From a virus, in the IMG/VR virus record IMGVR_UViG_3300025083_003781, positions 1 through 27,386 of that record: 27,386 bases of DNA. The stretch is one strand, 5' to 3'. The position numbers and the translations under genes were made by a program. Of this stretch, positions 10,489-18,503 are shown piece after piece. Positions within the stretch are counted from its first letter, which is position 1. Each line of letters opens with the position of its first letter. Below the pieces are notes generated by a model, which saw nothing but the letters and a program-made list of their open reading frames with translations, was not told the DNA's origin and made no database searches.

Positions 10489-11025
10489 TTATCTAAGTTC
10501 GTTTTTAAACAACCTCCATCGATCACTATCTATACTTTTTTTGCCATTATCAATTTCTGTAAGCATATCTTGAACTTCTTCAAAACTATTATAGATGTAC
10601 TTATGCGGGATCATTCCCATGATCCATAGAGGGGTATTTTGTTTACCTCCTTCAACCACAATAAACGTGGGACGTTTCATTTTTACTGCTACAACCAATT
10701 CTTCAATTGTGCCAAATGTAGGGACATTCGGATCAATGTGTGCAATAATAAAATCTGAACGATCAACCATACTTAAATCAAATGCGCGAACCTTTTTAAA
10801 GTGATCAGCGACTTGCGAATATTCTCCTTTTTTCATCAGTGCGCCTAAGCGAGAATGTGTAGATTCATCTTCTTCTGGCGCATTGATGAATGGTTTTTTA
10901 TATGGATCAAAAACGGTTATTCCTTTATTTTTGAGAAAAGGTGTCATAGTTTCTCTCCAACCACGCCCATCGGCATATTCCATTGGACCTATCAAATAAG
11001 TTTTAGTTTTTCTTAGTATATTCAT
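10489..11025 (-). CDS. Nucleoside 2-deoxyribosyltransferase-like protein
   Basis: The 178-aa protein begins MNILRKTKTYLIGPMEYADG. The KTYLIGPME opening, the central VDRSDFIIAHIDPNVPTFGT and the following IEELVVAVKMKRPTFIVVE are the pattern of the nucleoside 2-deoxyribosyltransferase fold, with the Glu pair in TIEE as the likely nucleophile region. Such enzymes exchange or release bases from deoxynucleosides or their monophosphates. The ATG chosen is one base after the nuclease stop; in-frame ATGs upstream lie inside the nuclease gene. A role in nucleotide salvage or in handling modified nucleotides is inferred, and fits the nearby NrdA/NrdB. The substrate is unknown. Confidence 0.7.
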   Translation of the reverse strand: MNILRKTKTYLIGPMEYADGRGWRETMTPFLKNKGITVFDPYKKPFINAPEEDESTHSRLGALMKKGEYSQVADHFKKVRAFDLSMVDRSDFIIAHIDPNVPTFGTIEELVVAVKMKRPTFIVVEGGKQNTPLWIMGMIPHKYIYNSFEEVQDMLTEIDNGKKSIDSDRWRLFKNELR

Positions 11026-11026
11026 C

Positions 11027-11716
11027 TTATTTGTTGATTTGATCATAGTAGTAATCAATTTCGTCTCTTAAACGTTTTTCCCAATTACCTTCTACAATAG
11101 ATTCCCTAAAGATAATAGGTGTTGGATCATTATCAACAACCATGATTGTGATTAGATCGTCAATTTCTATGCCGGTGTGTTCTTTGAACATTAAGGCATA
11201 GGCACACTCTTGCATAAAATAAGAACTAATCTCGCTTGCGTCCTTTACTCTGTTTGAGGTTTTGAAATCAATAATCGCAGGTTTATTATCAAATTCAGCA
11301 ATGCAATCAACCCTTCCAGCGATTTTAAGATCATCTGAATAAAGCTTACACTCTTGCATATAGATTTTATTAATACGCGTATCGATAACATTTTTAAGTG
11401 TTTTCCAGCCGAATTGTATGTGCGGCATTTTGTCATTTTCTGTGCGAATAAAATCCTTTTCGTTATTGATATATCTTTCTGATATATTGTGTATTGCAGT
11501 TCCACGTGTAAGAGCATGACGAGTAATCCTATTTGCCTCATCTTCTCCAATTGATTTTCTCCACTCTGCCCATTTCCATCGATCACGATAACCTAACACT
11601 GTCGTGACAGAAGGATACTTTTTACCTTTTGGCGTGATGTACTTACGTCCACTCTTTGCGGTTTCGTCAGTAAGATCTCCATATCCCAATTCAATATCCA
11701 TATGTTCAAACTTCAT
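11027..11716 (-). CDS. PD-(D/E)XK exonuclease-like protein
   Basis: The 229-aa protein has a RecB/Cas4-like layout. It begins with KYPSVTTVLGYRDR, has RGTAIHNISERY at about residues 71-82, then AGRVDCIAEFDNKPAIIDFK with the metal ligands Asp137, Asp150 and Lys152, and a downstream helix with SSYFMQECAYAL containing the motif Gln169. This combination marks PD-(D/E)XK nucleases of phage recombination and DNA degradation. The order with FmdB-like and deoxyribosyltransferase-like genes suggests an early nucleotide and DNA module. Its start overlaps the preceding 84-aa gene by 11 bases. Confidence 0.8.
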   Translation of the reverse strand: MKFEHMDIELGYGDLTDETAKSGRKYITPKGKKYPSVTTVLGYRDRWKWAEWRKSIGEDEANRITRHALTRGTAIHNISERYINNEKDFIRTENDKMPHIQFGWKTLKNVIDTRINKIYMQECKLYSDDLKIAGRVDCIAEFDNKPAIIDFKTSNRVKDASEISSYFMQECAYALMFKEHTGIEIDDLITIMVVDNDPTPIIFRESIVEGNWEKRLRDEIDYYYDQINK

Positions 11717-11960
11717 AATTTTGTATTTTTTTAAATGTTTTTTCTAACAATTTATGTTCATCTGTCGCGTTTTCGAAGACAACAGTTTTAACAGTAAACG
11801 TATGGGATCCACGGCAGATATTATCAATGTAGACTTTATCATCTTCAACGTAATAATCTTTATTCCAAGATAGAGCTTTTTCCAATAACTGTCTGGTTAT
11901 TTTCTTTTGCTCCTTTAAATCAATTTCAATTTCCTTTTCAACTTTTACTTTTACTAACAT
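11706..11960 (-). CDS. Unknown protein, 84 aa
   Basis: The protein begins MLVKVKVEKEIEIDLKEQKK and shows alternating charged and hydrophobic residues (strand, helix, then strands around YVEDDKVYIDNICRGS). No family is recognised. It sits in the tight operon between the FmdB-like and nuclease genes and overlaps the latter's start, so it is probably translated together with it. Confidence 0.6.
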   Translation of the reverse strand: MLVKVKVEKEIEIDLKEQKKITRQLLEKALSWNKDYYVEDDKVYIDNICRGSHTFTVKTVVFENATDEHKLLEKTFKKIQNYEV

Positions 11961-11977
11961 AATATAATAAATCTGTG

Positions 11978-12229
11978 CTAAATATCAATGGTGTTTTCTT
12001 TACCTGATGCCTTTTTAATACCTTTAAGAACGTCTGCCCACTCAGAACCAGCTCTACGTAATGTTGAATGAGCACCTTGGTATGACAATGCTGGAGAACT
12101 TACTTGTCGTTTTACACCCAACTCTTTACAATGTGGACATGGCATTTCAGTAGGCTCATCGCGGTTGTTAATCGTATTTGTTGCTTCCCACTTTTCGCTG
12201 CATTTAGTGCAATAATATTCGTAGATCAT
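11978..12229 (-). CDS. FmdB-type zinc-ribbon protein
   Basis: The 83-aa protein opens MIYEYYCTKCSEKWEATNTI and has a second knuckle, MPCPHCKELGVKRQVSSPAL, giving CxxC...CxxC, the zinc-ribbon arrangement of the FmdB regulatory family. The tail is Ala/Lys rich. Such short proteins are common in marine phages; a role in transcription or as a metal-binding adaptor is guessed from the name only. Its ATG follows the upstream gene's TAA without a gap. Confidence 0.8.
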   Translation of the reverse strand: MIYEYYCTKCSEKWEATNTINNRDEPTEMPCPHCKELGVKRQVSSPALSYQGAHSTLRRAGSEWADVLKGIKKASGKENTIDI

Positions 12230-12778
12230 TTATTTAAACCAGTTTGGAGTTTCACGTTTTGACCATACCATTGAAAAACGTTTTTGTTTTGTTTTATAAA
12301 ACTTTCGATAAGAACCCACGATATCGTCATGATTGATGCATTCTGGATTTGAACCCATTGCCAAAGCAAACGGTGTCATGCTTTTCTTTTCGATATTGTT
12401 TGGTAGTTCTTTTAAAGCAGTTAGAAGCTTTTTCTGTGTTGCATGGATTTTGCCATAACGATGAGTATATTCTGCACAAAGATTTTTGAAAAGATCATAG
12501 TGCCATTTGTAATTCGAATCAGACTCCATTGTCCACACAGTACATGGGTGACCCATATGAACTGCTTTATACAAAACATCTTCGCGGCTATCAGGTAGTT
12601 CCCAATACTTAGACATGGTTTTACCTGTTGATGATGGCCGGCGAGTTTCGTCACCATCGAGCATGCGATGAGCGGTTGAAAGCATTTGACCTGATTCGAT
12701 AATCATTTTTACCACATGCTTATCGCAATGCAATTCAGCAGAAGTTTTAGCGCTTTTATCTAGAACAAATATATTCAT
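12230..12778 (-). CDS. Putative pyrimidine-dimer DNA glycosylase-like protein
   Basis: The 182-aa protein begins MNIFVLDKSAKTSAELHCDK and continues HVVKMIIESGQMLSTAHRML, then VHMGHPCTVWTMESDSNYKW and ALAMGSNPECINHDDIVGSY. The pattern of CDKHVVKM, a HPC motif and a Trp-rich helix recurs in a marine-phage family often grouped with pyrimidine-dimer glycosylases; the N-terminal helix arrangement is compatible with that fold. No experimental member is known to me, so a role in DNA repair is a suggestion. A promoter (12785-12813) lies immediately upstream, so close that the mRNA may start at the ATG. Confidence 0.5.
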   Translation of the reverse strand: MNIFVLDKSAKTSAELHCDKHVVKMIIESGQMLSTAHRMLDGDETRRPSSTGKTMSKYWELPDSREDVLYKAVHMGHPCTVWTMESDSNYKWHYDLFKNLCAEYTHRYGKIHATQKKLLTALKELPNNIEKKSMTPFALAMGSNPECINHDDIVGSYRKFYKTKQKRFSMVWSKRETPNWFK

Positions 12779-12784
12779 AGCTAT

Positions 12785-12813
12785 ATTATACCATACTTAC
12801 GTGTTGTTGTACA
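12785..12813 (-). promoter_or_regulatory. Promoter for the glycosylase-like operon
   Basis: Minus strand TGTACA (12808-12813), 17-base spacer, TATAAT (12785-12790). Only six bases separate the -10 element from the ATG at 12778. Confidence 0.7.
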
Positions 12814-13233
12814 CTACAAAATTTCAGGAAAACATGCTTCTACAAGACTTTTTGTGATTTTAGAATATTTTTTATTCTTTACAGTCGTTATAGTTCCATC
12901 CTTTGCAGCACACAATATAAGAGCATCATCTTTCGTAAGTTGCTCAAGAATGCCAATAAATATCTTTTCCTTTTTGACCCGAGGAATATTGTTATTTTTG
13001 ATACAAGCTCCAATGGGTTTAAACACATTCGAGAGAGCTGCAGGTTCACGACCTTCTGGACAAGATTCGAACGGTGGTTTACCATAAGGCAAATCTAATT
13101 CAATGCTATCGTTATAGCACAGCTGCAAAACACTTTTTAACTGTTTAAATGCGTTATCCTTAAGATACTTAATGCGGTCACTGCGCTCCTTAAGTTTACA
13201 TGTTTCTTCTAGTACTTCGTGTATATATTTCAT
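12814..13233 (-). CDS. DUF6433-like conserved phage protein
   Basis: The 139-aa protein begins MKYIHEVLEETCKLKERSDR and has LKSVLQLCYNDSIELDLPYG in its first half and IFIGILEQLTKDDALILCAA in the second. This two-part helical pattern matches a conserved family of T4-like phages (DUF6433 as I recall it), whose function is unknown. It lies eight bases after the RNase H gene in the same operon, which suggests a role in replication. The family label is from memory. Confidence 0.55.
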   Translation of the reverse strand: MKYIHEVLEETCKLKERSDRIKYLKDNAFKQLKSVLQLCYNDSIELDLPYGKPPFESCPEGREPAALSNVFKPIGACIKNNNIPRVKKEKIFIGILEQLTKDDALILCAAKDGTITTVKNKKYSKITKSLVEACFPEIL

Positions 13234-13241
13234 CTTATTGT

Positions 13242-14150
13242 TTATTTATTTGGAAAGAAATCCCTTACTGAATTGATAAGCAGATTGCAACGCTTTTCAA
13301 TGAGATAATTGAGAAATCCTGATTTATGAATTTCTTTAGTTTTAATTTGAGAATCGTAATTGCTTTGAATAGATTCTGCAATATCTTTAGGGATGTAATC
13401 TAAATCAATCACCGTTTTATTTCTACAGTAGTTTCTGTATGTGTCTTCTCCCATAGATTTTCGTAATTCAGATTCTACTAAATCTGAATCATTACGGTTA
13501 TTGGACAAGCATGTGTCATACCATTCTGTGATTTTTTTAGCACGCATTGGTTTTTGACGACTACCATCGACGAATGTTTCATCACCACTCAAAATGTTAG
13601 GTACACCATCACTGACATCACCACGGCAAACATGTTCAAATTTGTAGAAGTGAGGATCTTCAACCTTAGCAAAAGACTTCTTCATTGGACTAAATTGCTT
13701 AACATTTGAATAGCGCTGAAGCTGTAGAAAATCTTTATCAGATGAAACAATCATAACTGGTTCGTGTTTACCGAACTCTTGTGTGCTTTCAGTAAGAGTC
13801 GCGATAATATCGTCAGCCTCAGCACGATCTGAGTAAATGACTGGGTAGTGTGTAAATTCGTGCAATTCATCTCGCACGGTATTTATTAAAGTGAAAAGGC
13901 GATTCCAATCTAAATCTGATTCTTTTCTAGCTGTTTTTCGTTTAGCTTTATAGTTAGAGAATACCTCTTTACGCCAAGACGAACTATCGCATGCAATTAC
14001 TAATTCGCCGTATTCATCACGGAATTTTGTGTTGTAACGGCGGAGCGTGTTGAGAATCATGTGCCTAATAAGGCTTTCTTCTATTTCGTCTGGCCTGTCT
14101 TGCGAAAATATTGCAGCGATGGCAATTCCTGAGTAGTCGACAATTATCAT
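13242..14150 (-). CDS. rnh: RNase H, T4 Rnh/5'-3' exonuclease family
   Basis: The 302-aa protein has the acidic-site motifs of the FEN/T4 RNase H family: MIIVDYSGIAIAAIF (Asp5), VIACDSSSWRKEVFSNYKAK, DRAEADDIIATL and VSSDKDFLQLQRY, then a helix-hairpin-helix-like part with DVSDGVPNILSGDET. Length equals T4 Rnh (about 305 aa). It would remove RNA primers and flaps at the lagging strand in phage replication. A promoter with TGTACA and TATAAT lies upstream (14183-14211). The order of motifs and the intact acidic residues make an active enzyme likely. Confidence 0.9.
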   Translation of the reverse strand: MIIVDYSGIAIAAIFSQDRPDEIEESLIRHMILNTLRRYNTKFRDEYGELVIACDSSSWRKEVFSNYKAKRKTARKESDLDWNRLFTLINTVRDELHEFTHYPVIYSDRAEADDIIATLTESTQEFGKHEPVMIVSSDKDFLQLQRYSNVKQFSPMKKSFAKVEDPHFYKFEHVCRGDVSDGVPNILSGDETFVDGSRQKPMRAKKITEWYDTCLSNNRNDSDLVESELRKSMGEDTYRNYCRNKTVIDLDYIPKDIAESIQSNYDSQIKTKEIHKSGFLNYLIEKRCNLLINSVRDFFPNK

Positions 14151-14182
14151 AATTTAGTAGTGTTATTGTTTAATCTAAGTAG

Positions 14183-14211
14183 ATTATACACTATAATGTA
14201 CCGTTTGTACA
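14183..14211 (-). promoter_or_regulatory. Promoter for rnh
   Basis: Minus strand TGTACA (14206-14211), 17-base spacer, TATAAT (14183-14188). Nearly the same spacer sequence (ending ATTATAGTG) occurs in the 95-bp repeats. Confidence 0.75.
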
Positions 14212-14224
14212 TAACAAAATGCTG

Positions 14225-14668
14225 TTATTTTTTCTTATTAGACTTTAAACTAGGATAAGAAATGTTTTTTAAATGACTTCCATGGATTTTTCCACCAACG
14301 AAACGATTATAGAATTTGTCTGGCTGCAAAAGAACGTGACGAGACATTTGTTCGTGCATTTCAAAGTAACTCATTTCACCAAGAGATTGGCATAATCGTA
14401 TAATCTTTCTTTTAAACCTTTTTGGTGTAGATGCTTCGAGAAGATCTTTTACCTTTTGACTAGAACCGTAATAATCTTTCCAGTCAGATTCTTTAATTTC
14501 TTTTCTTTTCCGCTTTTTACCTTTTAACGGTGGTTTTCTAATAGTTTTCCAAAAGCGCTTTTTTCCGATATAAATCATATCGGTTTCTACATCGTAAATT
14601 TCATAAACAAAACCTACGTGGTCTTGTATTTGATCGCTAGTGAAAACTGAATTTTTATAACTCCACAT
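14225..14668 (-). CDS. SegE-like GIY-YIG endonuclease
   Basis: The 147-aa protein opens with GFVYEIYDVETDMIYIGKKR, a GIY-YIG core (VYE..YIG), followed by a basic Lys/Arg-rich segment (KGKKRKRKEIKESDWKDYYG) and a helix with MSYFEMHEQMSRHVL. Its Glu-containing helix would supply a catalytic residue. This pattern matches the SegE-type free-standing homing endonucleases of T4-like phages. It stands between the Ntn-hydrolase-like and rnh genes as an independent gene. A GATAAATA late-like element ends five bases before the ATG. Confidence 0.75.
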   Translation of the reverse strand: MWSYKNSVFTSDQIQDHVGFVYEIYDVETDMIYIGKKRFWKTIRKPPLKGKKRKRKEIKESDWKDYYGSSQKVKDLLEASTPKRFKRKIIRLCQSLGEMSYFEMHEQMSRHVLLQPDKFYNRFVGGKIHGSHLKNISYPSLKSNKKK

Positions 14669-14672
14669 AGAG

Positions 14673-15587
14673 TTATTTATCTATCCACTCTTTAAACGAA
14701 ATGAGCTTTCTCGATGAGATAATTTCAAAGAATGTTTTTGATTCTGGACCACTCAATCGGTTATAATCAAATCTGACTGATGAATAGATCGGGCGATAAT
14801 GAAGAGTTTTCTCCTTTGGAACAATAAGTAATTGACCTGTCGTCACCATGTCACCTTTCTTAACATTACCAACTCGCATAGGATTCATGAAAACATCACC
14901 GTCTGGCGTCTTCGCTAAAAGATCGATTAATTCTCCAGGATCATCGAAGTTGCTTGATATCGCGTCTTGAGTGTACTGTAAGCGTTTTTCACTACTTTTG
15001 CGGGATTTTATTAATCTTTCGTCCGTTGGGTTTTTATGATAACCTAGTTGCGGCATTAAGATTCCATGGTTGGTTCTGCATGAATACTCGTTTTCTGTAG
15101 GAGAAAGTTTCTTTATTTTATGATAATACTCGCGAGGGGTTTGTGTGTCTACGTTGTCCTTTCTAACAGTAAACCCACCTTCTAAAATAAAACAATCTTT
15201 ATCGTTAAAAACGTATGTGGCTCCTGCTAAATTTTTACTAACAAGGACGTTTAAAGCTTCTTTAGGCGTCTTACATAGAAGTGCTGCGCGTATTGCCTTT
15301 CCATCAGGTGAATAATAACCACTACTATTTCTTTTTTTATTTCTAACATTAATAATCTTATCACCTTCTTTTTCATCACTTTTTACAGAAAAAGAAGCAG
15401 AAATAATAGAAACACCATACTCATTAATACCTTCACTCCATCGACTAAGCTTATCATCAATATACAATCGCTGAACACCATGGCGGTTCGATTGAACAAC
15501 TTCAACATCAGTCTTATAATTGCGATCGCGATTTTTAGCGCCTATCCAACCATAATCTTTTGTATATTTTACTGCGACTACACACAT
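14673..15587 (-). CDS. Ntn-hydrolase-like protein (C45/C59 type)
   Basis: The 304-aa protein starts MCVVAVKYTKDYGWIGAKNR. A Cys directly after the initiator Met, then strand, then KNRDRN (Arg20, Asp21), is the N-terminal nucleophile arrangement of the choloylglycine-hydrolase/acyltransferase superfamily, in which Met removal frees Cys2 as nucleophile. Further family-like elements are SEGINEYGVSIISASFS and a central Asn-containing SCRTNHGILMP. Such enzymes cleave or transfer amide-linked acyl groups. The substrate in a phage is unknown; disabling host acyl-homoserine lactones or peptides is only speculation. A TATAAATA element lies 18 bases upstream. Confidence 0.65.
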   Translation of the reverse strand: MCVVAVKYTKDYGWIGAKNRDRNYKTDVEVVQSNRHGVQRLYIDDKLSRWSEGINEYGVSIISASFSVKSDEKEGDKIINVRNKKRNSSGYYSPDGKAIRAALLCKTPKEALNVLVSKNLAGATYVFNDKDCFILEGGFTVRKDNVDTQTPREYYHKIKKLSPTENEYSCRTNHGILMPQLGYHKNPTDERLIKSRKSSEKRLQYTQDAISSNFDDPGELIDLLAKTPDGDVFMNPMRVGNVKKGDMVTTGQLLIVPKEKTLHYRPIYSSVRFDYNRLSGPESKTFFEIISSRKLISFKEWIDK

Positions 15588-15605
15588 ATCAATATTAGTA
15601 GTATC

Positions 15606-15613
15606 TATTTATA
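15606..15613 (-). promoter_or_regulatory. T4-type late promoter element TATAAATA
   Basis: Minus strand TATAAATA, 18 bases before the start of the Ntn-hydrolase-like gene. Transcription would start about 12 bases before the ATG. Confidence 0.6.
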
Positions 15614-15625
15614 TAATTACAATAT

Positions 15626-15787
15626 TTAATCGAAATTATCATCATCAACTTCCACATGACGTGAGCCACAGAATGGGCAATAGTCAGGAACGAAATAATT
15701 GTCGTTATAAATGTCGTCTTCATCTTCAATCCATTCTACAATGTAGTTGGTTTTACAAGTTTGGCATGTTATACTTTCTTTCATCAT
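15626..15787 (-). CDS. Small zinc-ribbon protein, 53 aa
   Basis: The frame encodes MMKESITCQTCKTNYIVEWI, then an acidic middle and YCPFCGSRHVEVDDDNFD. CxxC in the first part and CPFCG in the second give four Cys for one zinc ion. Its ATG overlaps the NrdA TGA, the ATGA arrangement of translational coupling. Because it directly follows nrdA, it could assist the reductase (for example in disulfide reduction) or be a small regulator; no function is shown. Confidence 0.7.
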   Translation of the reverse strand: MMKESITCQTCKTNYIVEWIEDEDDIYNDNYFVPDYCPFCGSRHVEVDDDNFD

Positions 15788-17427
15788 GATTCACAGGAGC
15801 TACACGTTAAAATTGTTCTTGCTAACTCTTGGCTTGGGTTTGCGCTACGTTGATAATAGAAACTTTTAAGACCTTGTTCCCAACCAAATATTAGCAATGA
15901 GTTTATTTCTTTCACTGATGTTTTTGGTGGAATCATTAAATTCAAAGATTGTCCTTGGTCAATATACCTTTGTCTTTGAGCTGCTTGTATTACAATTTCT
16001 TTTTGTGAAATTTCACCAAAGGTCTTAAATATTTCTTTTTCTTCTAGTGTTAAAAAATCTAAATGTTGAACTGATCCGCCTTTAATAAGAATTGATTTCC
16101 ACACACTTGTCGTGTTCTTTTTGTGTGCGACCAATACTTCTTGAAGATACGGGTTTTTGTACGTAAATTTACCTTTTGCTAAATTTTTAACAAAATAGTT
16201 GCTATTTAAAGGTTCGACTGAAGGAGATACTTGGCCTAATATGAATGAACTGCTTGTTGTTGGCGCAATGGCCATTGTTGTTGCATTTCTACGCCCATAA
16301 CCTTTAAGCAGCTCTGGCTCACCTAGACTTAGACTTAATTCTTTACTCGCTGAATGTGTGCGTTCTTGTATAATTTTAAATATTTCGTTATTTAGAAATT
16401 TTGCTTCCATACTTTCAAATGGCACCATACTTTGTTGCAAAAGCGAATGCCATCCTAAAACTCCAACACCAATAGCACGTTGTCTTTTAGCAAAATTGTG
16501 AGAGCTCTTCATAAAAGGCATATCTTTTGTTTTATGAATATATTCTTCCATGACAGCATCTAAAAAGTGTGTTAGCACTTCAATCGCATCAGTATCTTTT
16601 ATTTTATCCCAATGGATTAGGTTTAAAGAAGAAAGACAACACACAAATGATTCATCATTATCAGATGAAAGAGCAATTTCAGCACATAAATTAGAGCAAT
16701 GTATTTTCTTATTCTTGTCCTTATAGACCTCAGGTGCTTTTTCGTTTGCGTTATCAGAAAAGAAAATGTATGGATACCCACTTTCTGATCGTTTTTTAAG
16801 AACGTGTGCCCAAACATTACGCTTATCGCTATCACCATCAATCATCCCTTGCATCCAATCGTTCGAAACAGTAATACCAAAAGACATTTCTTGAATAGCA
16901 TGGCCTTCGCCTCGTATTCTTAAGAATTCCAAAATGTCTGGGTGATCAACCGGTAAGTACGCAGCGAAGCTACCTCTTCTCACTCCTCCTTGTGAAACAA
17001 TGGATGCTGTTTTATCGTACATCTCCATAAAATGCACTGGGCCGAATGATGTATTCCCATCACTAATTTTAGAACCTCTTCCTCTAACGTCACCGAAAAA
17101 GCCAGAAGTGCCTGCTGCATTTTTGCACTGCATTCCTACTTCTGCATTCTTATACAATATGGATTCCATCGTATCATCAATGTAAACACCATTGCATGAT
17201 ATAGGAAGGCCACGTTTTCTTCCAAAGTTTGCCCAAACTGGACTTGCTAAGGAGTAAAAACCTTTTGCCATATAATGCTCAAACTTTTCGGCAAATCCAT
17301 CGATTTTTAAATATTTTTCTGCGGCTGCAGAAATATCTTTAATGCGTTGAATAGGTGTTTCATTTGGGAGTAAGTAGTCCTTTTTTAGGAATTTCTGTGA
17401 GTCTTCGTTTAGCCAATAATAATTCAT
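15784..17427 (-). CDS. nrdA: Class I ribonucleotide reductase alpha subunit, short form without ATP-cone
   Basis: The 547-aa catalytic subunit reduces ribonucleoside diphosphates to deoxy forms. It keeps ISCNGV (Cys78, first redox cysteine), SNLCAEIALSS (catalytic thiyl cysteine), CCLSSLNL (second redox cysteine), the TSSS...EPLNS substrate loop and KSFYYQRSA with the Tyr pair for radical transfer. The C terminus ends TCSSCES with the redox-active Cys pair. Typical NrdA is about 750 aa; this one begins just before the barrel and lacks the N-terminal ATP-cone, so dATP inhibition is probably missing. It follows nrdB by four bases and overlaps the zinc-ribbon gene. The ATG at MNYYWL is preferred over in-frame starts inside nrdB. 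Confidence 0.9.
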   Translation of the reverse strand: MNYYWLNEDSQKFLKKDYLLPNETPIQRIKDISAAAEKYLKIDGFAEKFEHYMAKGFYSLASPVWANFGRKRGLPISCNGVYIDDTMESILYKNAEVGMQCKNAAGTSGFFGDVRGRGSKISDGNTSFGPVHFMEMYDKTASIVSQGGVRRGSFAAYLPVDHPDILEFLRIRGEGHAIQEMSFGITVSNDWMQGMIDGDSDKRNVWAHVLKKRSESGYPYIFFSDNANEKAPEVYKDKNKKIHCSNLCAEIALSSDNDESFVCCLSSLNLIHWDKIKDTDAIEVLTHFLDAVMEEYIHKTKDMPFMKSSHNFAKRQRAIGVGVLGWHSLLQQSMVPFESMEAKFLNNEIFKIIQERTHSASKELSLSLGEPELLKGYGRRNATTMAIAPTTSSSFILGQVSPSVEPLNSNYFVKNLAKGKFTYKNPYLQEVLVAHKKNTTSVWKSILIKGGSVQHLDFLTLEEKEIFKTFGEISQKEIVIQAAQRQRYIDQGQSLNLMIPPKTSVKEINSLLIFGWEQGLKSFYYQRSANPSQELARTILTCSSCES

Positions 17428-17431
17428 AATT

Positions 17432-18406
17432 TTAAAAGAGTGAGTCTGCATTGAACGTCTGTGATTTTTTACTATATTCAACAGGTCGAGAGTGAAAGAA
17501 ATCTGTAGCATTATTACCTAACAACTCTTCTTCAAACCATGTCGTAGATTCAAGTAAATCCGCATCAACATCAAAGAGTACGGGAAATCCAATTCCTTGT
17601 AAAGATTCGTTAATTCTATTCTTAATAAATTCTTTAAGAATGCCAGCGTTCAATCCTTCAGCATCAATACCATTAACCATCCAATCAACAAGTTTAGATT
17701 CAGCCTTAAACGCTTGTTCGGCTTCATGGAGAATGCGATCTTCGAGTTCTTTATCAAATAACTCTGGGTGCTCTTCACGGATAGTGTTAATGATTTTCAT
17801 CCCTGCAAGGGCATGGAGCATTTCTTCGTTTCGAGTATATTTGACTTGCTGATCTGTATCTTTTAAGACGTTTTTGTGACGAGCAAACCAATTTATGGTA
17901 TAGAACTGTGAGAAAAGACTTACGTTTTCAACGAAAAGAGTGAATAGAATAAGCGCATAAACGTATTGCTTTTGACTATTCTTGTAGAATTTGTGCGTGT
18001 ATTTTTTAAGATAATTTACACGACCTTGAATAAAATCGAGTTCAAGGTTTTTTTCAAAAACATCTTCAAGACCTAACACCTCAAGCAATCTTTCATAAGC
18101 ATTATTATGAATAACTTCCACATTTCCCATCGCAATACCTAAATCATTTAACGATGGGTGCGGTAAATTATCGCCAAGCTTAACCCAAAATGTTTTAACA
18201 GCCACTTCAATTTGTCCAATAGCTGATAGAGTTCTTACGATAATTTCTTTTTCTTGATCTGTGAGGTTAACTGAAAAATCATGAACGTCAGACGAAAAGG
18301 AAAATTCCTTATCAGTCCAGAAACCATTATATATAGCTTCAATAAATTCGTCGGTCCATGGGTAGTTGTTAGGTTTGCGTGATACTTGTTCTGTAAATAT
18401 AGACAT
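17432..18406 (-). CDS. nrdB: Class I ribonucleotide reductase beta subunit
   Basis: The 324-aa protein has the diiron and radical site of NrdB: Glu67 (in QIEVAV, Glu instead of the usual Asp), NVEVIHNNAYERL with Glu97, His100 and Tyr104, the stable-radical Tyr by its spacing, FVENVSLF (Glu160) and NEEMLHA (Glu195, His198). It forms the tyrosyl radical used by NrdA. Its C-terminal tail ends FNADSLF and would dock on NrdA. It is the first gene of its operon and has a promoter upstream (18463-18490). Length is normal. Confidence 0.9.
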   Translation of the reverse strand: MSIFTEQVSRKPNNYPWTDEFIEAIYNGFWTDKEFSFSSDVHDFSVNLTDQEKEIIVRTLSAIGQIEVAVKTFWVKLGDNLPHPSLNDLGIAMGNVEVIHNNAYERLLEVLGLEDVFEKNLELDFIQGRVNYLKKYTHKFYKNSQKQYVYALILFTLFVENVSLFSQFYTINWFARHKNVLKDTDQQVKYTRNEEMLHALAGMKIINTIREEHPELFDKELEDRILHEAEQAFKAESKLVDWMVNGIDAEGLNAGILKEFIKNRINESLQGIGFPVLFDVDADLLESTTWFEEELLGNNATDFFHSRPVEYSKKSQTFNADSLF

Positions 18407-18462
18407 TTAGCTTTAATTTTTATAGTGTTGTGATGGGTGCGGATTTGCTCTTCATGGTATTA

Positions 18463-18490
18463 ATTATACCACAAATAACGAATAAGTAAA
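18463..18490 (-). promoter_or_regulatory. Promoter for nrdB-nrdA
   Basis: Minus strand TTTACT (18485-18490), 16-base spacer and TATAAT (18463-18468), in the gap between the 89-aa gene and nrdB. The predicted leader is about 50 bases. The -35 is weaker than in the other promoters. Confidence 0.55.
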
Positions 18491-18503
18491 TTACAAAAAT
18501 TAC

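Noticed and set aside
11245-11586. A second minus-strand frame inside the nuclease gene
   Set aside because: It is a shifted frame in the coding region of the PD-(D/E)XK protein with no motif and no ribosome site.
14225-14668. Group I intron-encoded endonuclease
   Set aside because: No intron halves or split host gene flank it; the neighbouring Ntn-hydrolase-like and rnh genes are intact. It is a free-standing gene.
15784-17511. Longer NrdA starting inside nrdB
   Set aside because: The added 28 residues come from the nrdB reading region and have no conserved motif; the ATG four bases after the nrdB stop gives the natural protein.
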